The notes below the pieces were generated by a model that was not told the origin of the DNA, made no database searches, and saw only the letters and a program-made list of their open reading frames with translations. Positions 14,465-22,426 of a stretch of 24,583 bases of DNA are shown here, piece by piece. The translations under genes were made by a program, and so were the position numbers. Positions within the stretch are counted from its first letter, which is position 1. Each line of letters opens with the position of its first letter. This DNA comes from Oscillospiraceae bacterium. GTDB taxonomy: Bacteria; Bacillota; Clostridia; Oscillospirales; Oscillospiraceae. Where the stretch lies: positions 1 through 24,583 of the forward strand of contig JAAZCZ010000127.1 in assembly GCA_012513005.1 (NCBI GenBank), in the 5' to 3' direction.

Positions 14465-14738
14465 TTACATCACCTAACCAAGCCTCAAGTTTTTCTTTTT
14501 CATCTATTAAACTCGCAGAAGGAAAGCTGACCCTGATAATGTCAAAAGCGAGCATGCCCCGTATTCTAATTGTCTCAGATTCCGAGAAGAATACAGGTCT
14601 TCTAAGCTTTAAATTTTTTCGGCTGCTGAAATTCGGCGGCAGCAGAGCCAAAAATGCATCTCCGTCAATCGGCAGCTTATATTCATAAGTTTCCGCATCC
14701 GAAAAGCAGTTGTTTGTTTTTTTAACTTCAAATCTCAT
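14457..14738 (-). CDS. Unknown 93-residue protein
   Basis: I do not recognise this protein. It looks real because its ATG overlaps the aminotransferase stop (ATGA at 14738-14735) and its own stop overlaps the trsS start by eight bases, so it is translationally linked on both sides. The sequence is soluble, without membrane segments or signal peptide. It has a single cysteine (C11 in TNNCFSDAE), a basic patch SSRKNLKLRRPVFF (about 38-51) and an acidic C-terminal helix (EKEKLEAWLGD). It resembles a small alpha/beta subunit or chaperone, but that is only an impression. Its place between a sulfur/selenium-type aminotransferase and a radical SAM enzyme suggests a partner role in the same pathway. 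Confidence 0.7.
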   Translation of the reverse strand: MRFEVKKTNNCFSDAETYEYKLPIDGDAFLALLPPNFSSRKNLKLRRPVFFSESETIRIRGMLAFDIIRVSFPSASLIDEKEKLEAWLGDVIV

Positions 14739-15859
14739 CCGATAATATCCCTAACGGCAGAAATAGCGTAGTTTATCTCATCATCAGTAGTAAAACGAGA
14801 CAGCGAAAAGCGCAGAGTCTGCATAACACCGAGATCGGGGAAAATGCGTGGCGCACAGTGAAGCCCCCACCTGCAAACAATATCATAGCTGTCACTCAGC
14901 ATAAAGCCTACATCATCAGCGGAAACACCCGGCACATTAAAGCTTATAACAGGTGTCTTAAGCCCGGAAGGCGAAATAACTAAAGCGCCGATTTCCTTTA
15001 GCCCCTCGGCTAACTTATCAATTTTATCGGCAAGACCTGTTTTAGGCAGAGGATTTTCACCTGCCCATTTAAGAGCTGCAAGCAGACCGTAGAAAGAAGG
15101 CTCGTTGCCTGTACCCGCTTCAAGGTGCAAGGGCATTTCATCCGGCATAGTCGGCATGTCGCTGTTTACTCCCGTGCCTCCAATCAGATGCGGCTCTAAT
15201 TTTAAGTTCTCACTCACCCAAAGCCCGCCCGTGCCCTGAGGTCCCAACAAATACTTATGCCCCGTAAACGCCACCATATCGGCAGAAATTTCCTCGGCAC
15301 AAACATTTATATACCCAAGAGTTTGAGATGCATCAATCAAAACAGCAGCACCCGCAGCCTTAGAGATGCGTGACATTTCTGCAATGTCATTAACAGCCCC
15401 TGTGACATTAGAAGAGTGAGTTATAATACAAAGCTTAGGCTTATAATCAAAAGCAGCCTTATTAAACTCGCTCAAATCTGCTCTGCCGCTTTTATTAGTG
15501 TGAACAAAATGAGTTTTTACCCCGCATCTTTGCTCTAAATAATGCAGGGGTCTTAAAATGCTGTTGTGCTCAGCGTTTGTAGTTAATACTAAGTCACCCT
15601 TACTAAGCTTCATGCCGAATATTGCTGCATTTAATGCCCAAGTAGCGTTAAATCCGAGGGCAATCTGATTGTGATTTGAAACACCCAAAAGCGGCATAAG
15701 CAGCCTTCGCACGCTGTCAAATATATCAAAGTCCTCAATACCGCCTCGGTGCATAGCGCCGGGTCTTTCGCTAAGAGCACGAGCTACTGCTTCAGGCACA
15801 CACGCAGGCTTAGGCCAGCTTGTGGCAGCGTTATTTAAATAAACAGTATTCTTATTCAT
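14735..15859 (-). CDS. Class V aminotransferase, cysteine desulfurase/selenocysteine lyase-like (EF2568 type)
   Basis: A PLP enzyme of the cysteine desulfurase fold (374 residues). The N-terminus YLNNAATSWPKP is typical; D176 contacts the PLP ring, and K202 in FTGHKYLLGPQGTGG is the Schiff-base lysine. C335 in RWGLHCAPRIFP is in the place of the reactive cysteine that takes sulfur from the substrate. These features match the family TIGR01977 (EF2568), which I recall as occurring beside selenium-dependent molybdenum hydroxylases. It may deliver sulfur or selenium to the Mo cofactor or an intermediate. The ATG at 15859 is chosen because it forms an ATGA overlap with the stop of the upstream gene; an ATG at 15892 would lie deeper inside that gene. 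No selD or yqeB/yqeC gene is in the window. Confidence 0.85.
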   Translation of the reverse strand: MNKNTVYLNNAATSWPKPACVPEAVARALSERPGAMHRGGIEDFDIFDSVRRLLMPLLGVSNHNQIALGFNATWALNAAIFGMKLSKGDLVLTTNAEHNSILRPLHYLEQRCGVKTHFVHTNKSGRADLSEFNKAAFDYKPKLCIITHSSNVTGAVNDIAEMSRISKAAGAAVLIDASQTLGYINVCAEEISADMVAFTGHKYLLGPQGTGGLWVSENLKLEPHLIGGTGVNSDMPTMPDEMPLHLEAGTGNEPSFYGLLAALKWAGENPLPKTGLADKIDKLAEGLKEIGALVISPSGLKTPVISFNVPGVSADDVGFMLSDSYDIVCRWGLHCAPRIFPDLGVMQTLRFSLSRFTTDDEINYAISAVRDIIG

Positions 15860-16278
15860 AGCGCACCGTTTAATTCCAGCAGCTCCATGCATTTTTCAAT
15901 AACAGCCAAAACAATCATGGGGCATCTTTGTATTTTATTTCTTTCGTCACCGTCTAAAATTGTGTGGCAGTCACAGCCGCCATACTCCGCAACATAGCCC
16001 TTAAACCAAGCTTTTAGCTCAGAAATCATATCAAAATATGCAGGGTGTGTAAGCTCATCCTCCTCACCCTTGCCGGCAAAGTAAGATATGAAGCAGGCAC
16101 CGCCGGTCAATGCACCGCAAATTCCGCCCGTGTTGCCGATACCGCCGTTTAATCCGCCAAGTGAGCGGATAAGATCGGTATTTTCCTTTCCCTCAGACTC
16201 AAGTGCAAGCTGCAGCATTATCTGAGCGCAGAAAAAGCCCTGTCTTGATAATTCCAGTATTCTATCCTGCAAATCCAT
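15856..16278 (-). CDS. C-GCAxxG-C-C family protein, DVU_1555-like
   Basis: A 140-residue protein of the C_GCAxxG_C_C family, whose members have conserved cysteines thought to bind a redox cofactor or metal; their function is not established. The pattern is C17 (FFCAQIML), GGICGALTGG (C54), C62, C102/C104 (GGCDCHTI) and C119 (RCPMIV). Some family members appear exported, but no signal peptide is visible here. The ATG at 16278 is chosen because of a GGATG-type site about seven bases before it; the frame extends to 16359 but that would lie well inside trsM. It overlaps trsM by 17 bases and the aminotransferase by four. Confidence 0.82.
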   Translation of the reverse strand: MDLQDRILELSRQGFFCAQIMLQLALESEGKENTDLIRSLGGLNGGIGNTGGICGALTGGACFISYFAGKGEEDELTHPAYFDMISELKAWFKGYVAEYGGCDCHTILDGDERNKIQRCPMIVLAVIEKCMELLELNGAL

Positions 16279-16825
16279 CTTGTAACATCCTTTCGCTAAC
16301 CGTAAGAAAATACTCGCATTTCCCTTCGGGCAGATTGCAGCTAGTCTGCAAGTCTTCACCCTGCCAAATACTTCTTAAATAATATTCCTTCCAATCGGAG
16401 CTTGCGTCTTTTATAGCTGTAACTAAAAATCCCTCTTTATAGATCAAAGCTAAAAGCTCCTCCTTGCCTAAAAAACAAACATCGGCTAAAAGCAGTTTTC
16501 CTCCCGGTTTTAAGAGCCTTCGTGCCTCCCGCAAAGCAGCAGGATAATCACCCGAAACAAAAAACGCGCATTCGGAGATTAGAGCATCAAAGCTGCCGTC
16601 AGGAAAAGGGCAAGCAAGAAAATCCGCTTCTATAATTTCAGCATCAGTATCGCTTCTGTCAGCACTCGGATTTAAATCAACACCCAGAGCATCATAGCCC
16701 AAGCTTCTAAGATAAGAAACAGTGTCGCCGTCACCTGCACCCATATCCAGTATACGGCAGGGAGATAAAGCGGCAGCAGAAAACAGAAAATCAGTATGCC
16801 TTTTTCCGCCCGGATGCCTATACAT
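16262..16825 (-). CDS. trsM: SAM-dependent methyltransferase, TrsM/DVU_1556-like
   Basis: A small class I methyltransferase (187 residues). Motif I is DMGAGDGD (27-34), the acidic ribose-contact residue lies in GVDLNPS (48-54), and a post-I motif ISECAFF followed by RLLKPGGKLLLADV is typical of the UbiE/COQ5-like fold. The N-terminus MYRHPGGKRHTDFL carries the RPGG-like opening I associate with TrsM. The ATG at 16825 is preferred over a GTG nine bases earlier because an AGGTGG site lies five bases before it. The substrate is unknown; the pairing with a radical SAM protein in the same operon suggests that both modify the same compound. The TrsM name is from memory. Confidence 0.8.
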   Translation of the reverse strand: MYRHPGGKRHTDFLFSAAALSPCRILDMGAGDGDTVSYLRSLGYDALGVDLNPSADRSDTDAEIIEADFLACPFPDGSFDALISECAFFVSGDYPAALREARRLLKPGGKLLLADVCFLGKEELLALIYKEGFLVTAIKDASSDWKEYYLRSIWQGEDLQTSCNLPEGKCEYFLTVSERMLQDGFAG

Positions 16826-16847
16826 GCTTGCCACCTAAAACGCCGAA

Positions 16848-16878
16848 TAAACTATCTGCCGAGAGGGGATATAGTTTA
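16848..16878 (-). repeat. Inverted repeat between the zinc-ribbon gene and trsM
   Basis: TAAACTAT (16848-16855) and ATAGTTTA (16871-16878) are perfect eight-base inverted repeats with a 15-base loop, in the 66-base gap before trsM. No U-run follows on the - strand, so it is not a standard terminator. It could be an RNA-processing or stability element, or a protein-binding site. Confidence 0.45.
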
Positions 16879-16891
16879 CATAACATATGAA

Positions 16892-17116
16892 TCACTTGTC
16901 CTCAAGAACCTTTTCAACAGAAAGAACCTTGCCGATAGCCAAATCCTCCGGCACATAAACAAGACCGCAGACGGGGCAAACAGGCATCTCAACCGGAAAC
17001 TCATTGTCTAAGTATGCAAATGCGCAGTCTGCCTTTACCATAAGCTCATTACACTTGCTGCAATATAGTTTATCCTCGGGGTCAATCGAGTAATAAGTCT
17101 TTTTATCATCAGACAT
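16892..17116 (-). CDS. Small zinc-ribbon redox protein, DVU_1557-like
   Basis: A 74-residue protein with a zinc-ribbon or rubredoxin-like pattern: CSKC (19-22) and CPVC (47-50) with an extra C31 between. The second knuckle continues GLVYVPEDLAIGK, a feature I recall for the DVU_1557 family redox protein. Two CxxC pairs could bind Zn or Fe; the sequence does not decide which. Its ATG is four bases after the stop of the large dicluster protein gene, so they are cotranscribed. A role as an electron carrier or as a Zn-stabilised subunit of the Mo hydroxylase system is inferred from the neighbours. Confidence 0.8.
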   Translation of the reverse strand: MSDDKKTYYSIDPEDKLYCSKCNELMVKADCAFAYLDNEFPVEMPVCPVCGLVYVPEDLAIGKVLSVEKVLEDK

Positions 17117-17120
17117 GCTG

Positions 17121-19406
17121 TTATCTCCCTCTCTTAGAAATTGTCATTCTGTGACTGTAAGCTCCGACAACATTGTAGGCGTTTTCGCCTTCCGAGGTAA
17201 ATTTAACCCAAAAGCTAACATTGCCGATTCTTTTTGTAGCGATACTAAGCTCAGTTTTCACATCATAAACAGCTTCTTTATTAATGTGGTAATCCTTCAT
17301 AACGGCGATAATGTCAGATTCCAGTATCATCCTGTCATCCATGATAATGCGGGCTTCATCGCTAATTTTTAATTCAAAGTCCAAAACCTCATCCAAAACA
17401 TTAATCCCCCAAACATCAGAAAGTAGGCTCTGTTTCAGAGTAAGCCTATTTTTTCTCTTTTCGGAAATATCGGCAAAGCCGTCTTTTGCTGTGCCGTAAA
17501 TAAGCTCCAAAATGTGCTTAGAATCTGCGCCCTCACGCTTAAACCTGTCGCTGCAAGCCATGCAGTAAGTCAAATTAAGCTCATCAGACACACCTTTTAG
17601 CCTGTCGTTTGCCATATCCTTTGCCATATCCCTGTTTGCATAAGATACCAAACCGCCATAGCCGCAGCAGGAGCAGCGGTCTTTTGTGTTTTGAGGCTCT
17701 GATACGGTGTAACCAAGCTTTTTAGTTAAATCTCTTATCTTATCCTGAGTTTCACTGTCACAGCGAGCGGCGCAGGCATCCTGTATAACAGCCTTGCCGG
17801 AAGCTTTTTCAGTGTTTTCAGGCAGACCTAAATCGGACAAAATATCCCAAATCCCGATAACGGGAACATCGAGATATTCAGAAAGCGTATTTCTGCAAGT
17901 GGGGCATCCGGCAATTATCTTTGGGTTATTTAGCTTTGCCATCTCGGATTTAATGAAATCCTTCATTTCGTCATAAAGCTCTGTGCGACCTGCCCAATGT
18001 GCAATAGCCCCGCAGCAGCCCAGCATAAGCGCAATATCGCCGGTAAGTCTCTCACGCAAATCTGCGTATGATTTAATAATAGTTTCGGGGGAGACAGCTC
18101 CTGCCTGACAGCCCGGGAAAAACACATACTCACAATTTTCTTTATCCGGTGGCAGCATAGATAAAAATGCCTCAGAGTTAGAAAACAGCATATCCAAAAG
18201 CGCAAACTCATGAACCGCCAAGGAAAGCTTGTCTGTGTCGACCATATTAGCCCGCGCCTTTTGGCAAATATCTGCCATGTCGTAGCCAAAGGGGCAGGTG
18301 ACAGAGCACTGTTTGCAGAGTGAACATGAGTTCATAGCGCGGTTTAGTGTGTGATCGCCCATAATAATGCCGGTGTTATTATATATTTCGCGGGTAAGCA
18401 GACGGGGGTGTCTTTTAAACTCACGCAGATATATACATGCCTTCATACACTCTGTGCATGCACACTGTATGCAACGAGATGCCTCGGCTATTGCTTCTTC
18501 TTTAGTATAACCCTCATTCTCGGCAATTTGAGAAGAGGGAATAACCTCAGACAAATCAGTGTAAAGCCTGGATTCAAACGGACCCTCATCACCTCGTGAA
18601 GACTTGGGGTCTAAGCTCTGTGCCAGCCTGTCGGCTGTGATACCTGCCCTGCGAGCATCAAAAAGACTGTCGATAACTTCTTTATTATTGCCGGAGTCTG
18701 TAATAATACCTGAGGAATTAATAAGCGTTATTTGATCCGGCTTTTCGCCCAAAAGCTCCGAGGAGGCAAAAACGAGGTCGAATTTATCTTTTAGACTGTC
18801 AATAAACGAAGCTCCAAGCTGCGAGTTATAAATAATATCAATATCCATGGCAAGCAGCCTTTTTGTCTCTGTCTCCATGTCGCCATCGGATAAAAATGAA
18901 GCGCAGCTTCGAATAATATCCGCAGCTTCGGATTCGGCAACATAAAAGGTGGTGGGGTAGCTCTTGTTTGCCATCTCACCGGCAACAGCCAGGGCAAATA
19001 AACTGCCGCCAAAAACAGCTGCTTTCTTTTTCTTTTTGAATTTAAGCAGCCCCTTGCCTGCGGGAGCAGGAGCATTAGCCATAACATATCGCTCAAGCGC
19101 GCCTATTGAAATCCCCTCAGAAACCTCAGATAATCTGCACTTTGAAACGCAGGGGCTATGGCAGCCGGAGGCTAGAATATAGGGAAACGGAGCAATCCTC
19201 TCAAGCATTGCCCTTGCTGTTTTTATGTCGCCAATGCCGACAAGGCGCACAAACTCCCTGGCATCGAGCTTCAAAGGACATGCAGCCGTGCAGAAAGCGG
19301 GCTGCTCATGCACACATACGCTCTCTCTTTCTTCAAGCTCTGCCTTTGTGAAAAGCTGTTTTTGCCTGTAAGTACGCGTAGACCGCTCCTTAAAATGGTC
19401 TTTCAT
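17121..19406 (-). CDS. Dicluster Fe-S protein with degenerate GltD-like domain and two CCG modules, DVU_1558-like
   Basis: A 761-residue soluble electron-transfer protein. Order: an N-terminal GltD-type Fe-S region with C31, C39, C43, C82, C86 and C90; a short Rossmann-like stretch (about 128-230) opening with AAVFGGSLFALAVAG rather than the usual GxGPAG; a ferredoxin pair with CIQCACTECMKAC (312-324) and CSLCKQCSVTC (361-371); two heterodisulfide-reductase-type CCG modules, C433...C464-C465...C501xxC504 and C545...C580-C581...C615xxC618; and a C-terminal domain ending VGAYSHRMTI. Related proteins are called pyridine nucleotide-disulfide oxidoreductase/dicluster-binding proteins, but the flavin/NAD part here is shortened and lacks the normal glycine motif. 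It probably passes electrons from the Mo hydroxylase to a disulfide, quinone or other acceptor. A GGGGGTGA site precedes the ATG. Confidence 0.85.
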   Translation of the reverse strand: MKDHFKERSTRTYRQKQLFTKAELEERESVCVHEQPAFCTAACPLKLDAREFVRLVGIGDIKTARAMLERIAPFPYILASGCHSPCVSKCRLSEVSEGISIGALERYVMANAPAPAGKGLLKFKKKKKAAVFGGSLFALAVAGEMANKSYPTTFYVAESEAADIIRSCASFLSDGDMETETKRLLAMDIDIIYNSQLGASFIDSLKDKFDLVFASSELLGEKPDQITLINSSGIITDSGNNKEVIDSLFDARRAGITADRLAQSLDPKSSRGDEGPFESRLYTDLSEVIPSSQIAENEGYTKEEAIAEASRCIQCACTECMKACIYLREFKRHPRLLTREIYNNTGIIMGDHTLNRAMNSCSLCKQCSVTCPFGYDMADICQKARANMVDTDKLSLAVHEFALLDMLFSNSEAFLSMLPPDKENCEYVFFPGCQAGAVSPETIIKSYADLRERLTGDIALMLGCCGAIAHWAGRTELYDEMKDFIKSEMAKLNNPKIIAGCPTCRNTLSEYLDVPVIGIWDILSDLGLPENTEKASGKAVIQDACAARCDSETQDKIRDLTKKLGYTVSEPQNTKDRCSCCGYGGLVSYANRDMAKDMANDRLKGVSDELNLTYCMACSDRFKREGADSKHILELIYGTAKDGFADISEKRKNRLTLKQSLLSDVWGINVLDEVLDFELKISDEARIIMDDRMILESDIIAVMKDYHINKEAVYDVKTELSIATKRIGNVSFWVKFTSEGENAYNVVGAYSHRMTISKRGR

Positions 19407-19433
19407 AACAAATCACCCCCGAAGCGTCATTCA

Positions 19434-19462
19434 TATATAAGTTTTGTATTTAAGACTGCTAA
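19434..19462 (-). promoter_or_regulatory. Putative promoter of the dicluster-protein/trs operon
   Basis: On the - strand a -35-like TTAGCA (19462-19457) and a -10-like TATATA (19439-19434) are 17 bases apart. They lie between the terminator after the Mo hydroxylase gene and the ATG at 19406. This would let the accessory genes be expressed separately from the hydroxylase. A short CTGCT/AGCAG inverted repeat overlaps the -35. Confidence 0.4.
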
Positions 19463-19479
19463 AAAGCAGGTAAATTCAT

Positions 19480-19525
19480 AAAAAAGAATACAGAGACAAA
19501 AGGCGTGCCTCCCGCTCTGTATTCT
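19480..19525 (-). terminator. Intrinsic terminator after the Mo hydroxylase gene
   Basis: AGAATACAGAG (19485-19495) and CTCTGTATTCT (19515-19525) form a perfect 11-base-pair stem. On the - strand it is followed by six U residues (A-run 19480-19485 on the + strand). The 19-base loop holds a second small hairpin, AGGC-GT-GCCT (19501-19510). It stands 36 bases after the hydroxylase stop codon. Confidence 0.88.
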
Positions 19526-19560
19526 ATCATAATGCTATAAGATAATAAAGGTTAATTGCG

Positions 19561-22311
19561 TTATTTGCCGACCTTCTGCAGTGCTTCAAGCACGTTCTCG
19601 GGACGGGCAGGAACACGGGTAATGCGGGCACCTGTTGCGTTGAATATTGCGTTTAGTATTGCGGGGTGAGGTGCGTCCAGAGGAGCCTCGCCGCAGCCTG
19701 CAGCGCCGTAAGGTCCGAAGGGACGAGGATGGTCTTCAAGATAAACAAGCTCAATCTCATCCGGAGTGTCCTTGATATAAGGAATTCCGCAACGAAGCAG
19801 AGATGTGTGTTTCTTAAGGTCCTCAAAGTCCTCAGTCAGTGCCAGACCGATACCCTGTACAAGACCGCCATAGAAGTTTCCGTCAACAGCGAGCTTGTTT
19901 ATAATCGTTCCGACATCGGCGATGCTTGTAAACTTCTCAACTGTAACCTTACCTGTCTCGGTGTCAACAGCGACCTCGGGCAGGAATATGGTGTACATAT
20001 ATGCTGAGAACGGTTCACCCTGACCGGTTTCCTGATTGAGTGTAACGGATGCAGTGTAGGAGTAGACACCTGTGTAGTGTGTGTCTATGCCCTCGGCTAC
20101 CATCTCATCATATGTGCGATAGCTGCCGTCTGCCTTACGCATTGCTTTTAAGAGGTTCTCGCAGGCGATGCGTGTTGCATTTCCTGTCATGACCATGCTG
20201 CGGCTTCCGCCTGCAGGTCCGGAGTTCGGGCAATGCTTGGTGTCGCAGAGGTCGAGCTTAATCATTTCGGGGGTAAAGCCTGCCTCGCGCAGTGTTGCCT
20301 GTGCAGTTGTGAGTGTTCCGATATCAGCGCCCTGTCCGTGATCCTCCCAGGAGTTACGCAGTGTGACAGAGCCGTCGGGATTGAGGTCAGCATAGCACTC
20401 GGAGGCATCGGAGTTATCAAGACCGCAGCCGTAAACACCGATAGAAACACCGACACCGTATTTAATCTTGCCGTCGGACTTTGCGTTCTTTTCAGCAACG
20501 CGTGCCTTGGCTTCCTCATAGTACGGGCGACCTAAATCATAAAGATCTTCCATGCAGTACACATCGGGCTTGCAGCCTGTCGGTGTGCGGGAGTCTGCCT
20601 CTGCCTTATAGCAGTTCATGGCGCGCATCTCATACGGGTCAATGCCCATCTTAGCTGCCAGGCAGTCTATTGCGATATCACTGCCCATAAAGGACTGCGG
20701 AGAACCGTATGCACGGAAAGCAGAGCCCCAAGCATGGTTAGTAAATACCGTTGTGGACTTATTGCGGATACTCGGAATGTCAAGACCTGCACCGACAAAC
20801 TGTGTAAGTCTGTGTGTTAATAGGTCACCGAACTCGGAGTAAGGACCGTGGTCAATATAGTTGCGTCCCCAAAGAGCAAGGAGCTTGCCGTTATCATCGG
20901 CTGCCAGCTTAACATTCATAAAGCCTGGGCTGCGCTTGCCTGTGTAGGTGATGGACTGGAACATATTGAAGTTAAGAGAAACGGGCTTCTGGCAAACAAG
21001 TGCGGCAACGCCTAAGATAGCCTCGTTTGTGGGGCTAAACTTGTAGCCGAATGTTCCGCCGGCGTTATTCTGAACTATGCGGAGCTTATCCATCGGAACA
21101 CCGATACCGTCTGCTATCATGGGCATGTGCAGGTGGATACCGATTGACTTGGAGTGAACTGTGAGCATTCCGTCATTGTCTATGTATGCATAGCCGTTGT
21201 CGGGCTCAAGATATAGGTGGGGCTGGCGTGAGCAGTAGCTCTCAACCTCGACCATATTGCTATCAGGAACGCTGTCCCAATCAAAGTCATCGCCCTTGAT
21301 GCAGTTTGTCTCGTAGTATTCATTGGGTATTCCGGGGTGAATTTCGATTGCATCGGGAGCTAATGCATCGGGGGCGCTCATATATGCCGGCAGCTCTTCA
21401 ATCTCAACCTTAACATACTTTGCAGCCTCGCGTGCATGCTCTTCTGTGTCAGCTGCAACTATTGCAATAGCATCGCCGAACTGGAAGATTTTCTCATCGC
21501 AGAGAATCGGGCGGTCCCAGCCGTCGCACTTGTTGTTGAGCGGCAGCATGACAAGACCGTTAATGCGGTTTTTGCCGGGTACGTCTTTGGCGGTAATAAT
21601 TCTCTCAACGCCGGGCATCTTAAGAGCTTCTGTGCAGTCAACATTAAGAATGTTGGCGTGAGAAACCTCTGCCTGAACAAGAGCTAAGCGCAGTGTCTCG
21701 GGCGGCATATGCAGAGCATCGTCAGCACCGAAGTCCCATGTACCTGTTACCTTCATTGCAGCCGAGGGGCGCACAAAGGAGGTTCCGAGAATAACGTTCT
21801 CGGTGGGCTTGAACATTAAGTCTTCCTTGCTCATCTCACCACGCAGAACGGCAGCAGCTGCCATTGTGGCGTCAACTAAGGGCTTATAGCCTGAGCAGCG
21901 GCAGACGTTACGGTTCTTGTGGAACCACTCTCTGACCTCTTCACGAGTCGGGGAGGGATTGGAATCTAAAAGTGCCTTAGCACTTACGATAAATCCCGGG
22001 CTGCAGAATCCGCACTGTGCACAACCGTATGCCATCCAGGCAACCTGAACGGGGTGGAGGTTATTAATCGTGCCGATACCTTCAATTGTTGTGATTTCTG
22101 CGAAATCACGAATCTTGCCGACCTTTGTAATACATGCGCGGGTTACCTTGCCGTCGATGAGAACGCTGCACGCGCCGCAATGACCTTCGCCGCAACCAAC
22201 CTTACAGCCGGTCAAAAGCAGTCTTTCACGAAGGATTGTGGACAGCTTCTCCTCGCCGGTGACAATCAACGTGCGTGTTACGCCGTTAATTATCAGAACT
22301 TTTTTTGTCAT
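19561..22311 (-). CDS. Molybdenum hydroxylase, aldehyde oxidoreductase (MOP type), DVU_1559-like
   Basis: A 916-residue single-chain xanthine oxidase-family enzyme resembling Desulfovibrio gigas aldehyde oxidoreductase (907 residues). Cysteines C40, C45, C48, C60 and C100, C103, C137, C139 bind two [2Fe-2S] clusters; as I recall, they have the same numbers in the D. gigas protein. The Mo-cofactor domain has GGTFGYKFSP, AFRAYGSPQSF and the C-terminal GAAGCGEAPL, with E875 in place of catalytic Glu869. There is no FAD domain, so electrons must leave through a partner. D. gigas enzyme uses molybdopterin cytosine dinucleotide and oxidises aldehydes to acids; the true substrate here is unknown. 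A perfect AAGGAGGT site precedes the ATG. Codon use is more GC-rich than that of its neighbours, suggesting high expression. Confidence 0.93.
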   Translation of the reverse strand: MTKKVLIINGVTRTLIVTGEEKLSTILRERLLLTGCKVGCGEGHCGACSVLIDGKVTRACITKVGKIRDFAEITTIEGIGTINNLHPVQVAWMAYGCAQCGFCSPGFIVSAKALLDSNPSPTREEVREWFHKNRNVCRCSGYKPLVDATMAAAAVLRGEMSKEDLMFKPTENVILGTSFVRPSAAMKVTGTWDFGADDALHMPPETLRLALVQAEVSHANILNVDCTEALKMPGVERIITAKDVPGKNRINGLVMLPLNNKCDGWDRPILCDEKIFQFGDAIAIVAADTEEHAREAAKYVKVEIEELPAYMSAPDALAPDAIEIHPGIPNEYYETNCIKGDDFDWDSVPDSNMVEVESYCSRQPHLYLEPDNGYAYIDNDGMLTVHSKSIGIHLHMPMIADGIGVPMDKLRIVQNNAGGTFGYKFSPTNEAILGVAALVCQKPVSLNFNMFQSITYTGKRSPGFMNVKLAADDNGKLLALWGRNYIDHGPYSEFGDLLTHRLTQFVGAGLDIPSIRNKSTTVFTNHAWGSAFRAYGSPQSFMGSDIAIDCLAAKMGIDPYEMRAMNCYKAEADSRTPTGCKPDVYCMEDLYDLGRPYYEEAKARVAEKNAKSDGKIKYGVGVSIGVYGCGLDNSDASECYADLNPDGSVTLRNSWEDHGQGADIGTLTTAQATLREAGFTPEMIKLDLCDTKHCPNSGPAGGSRSMVMTGNATRIACENLLKAMRKADGSYRTYDEMVAEGIDTHYTGVYSYTASVTLNQETGQGEPFSAYMYTIFLPEVAVDTETGKVTVEKFTSIADVGTIINKLAVDGNFYGGLVQGIGLALTEDFEDLKKHTSLLRCGIPYIKDTPDEIELVYLEDHPRPFGPYGAAGCGEAPLDAPHPAILNAIFNATGARITRVPARPENVLEALQKVGK

Positions 22312-22362
22312 TATTCTACCTCCTTAAGTAGCTTATATATTTTTAAATTAGAAATACTCTGC

Positions 22363-22391
22363 TTGAAGCACATTGCCAAATCGTGTATACT
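22363..22391 (+). promoter_or_regulatory. Putative promoter of the small Cys/His-tailed protein gene
   Basis: A -35-like TTGAAG (22363-22368) and a -10 TATACT (22386-22391) are 17 bases apart in the 115-base divergent region between the Mo hydroxylase and the 85-residue protein. The start codon follows at 22427. The hydroxylase promoter must lie in the same region on the other strand, so the two genes could share control; I could not fix that promoter with confidence. Confidence 0.5.
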
Positions 22392-22426
22392 GTAAAAAAG
22401 ACAGTGCATGAAAGGAGCCATTAAAA

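Noticed and set aside
13142..19406. Selenocysteine codons (in-frame TGA) in the TrsS-like, GCAxxG or dicluster genes
   Set aside because: Frames are uninterrupted and the TGA stops coincide with overlapping starts of the next genes, so they act as normal stops.
19666..20007. 113-residue and other + strand frames inside the Mo hydroxylase gene
   Set aside because: All are antisense shadows of a complete 916-residue enzyme with conserved cluster and active-site residues.
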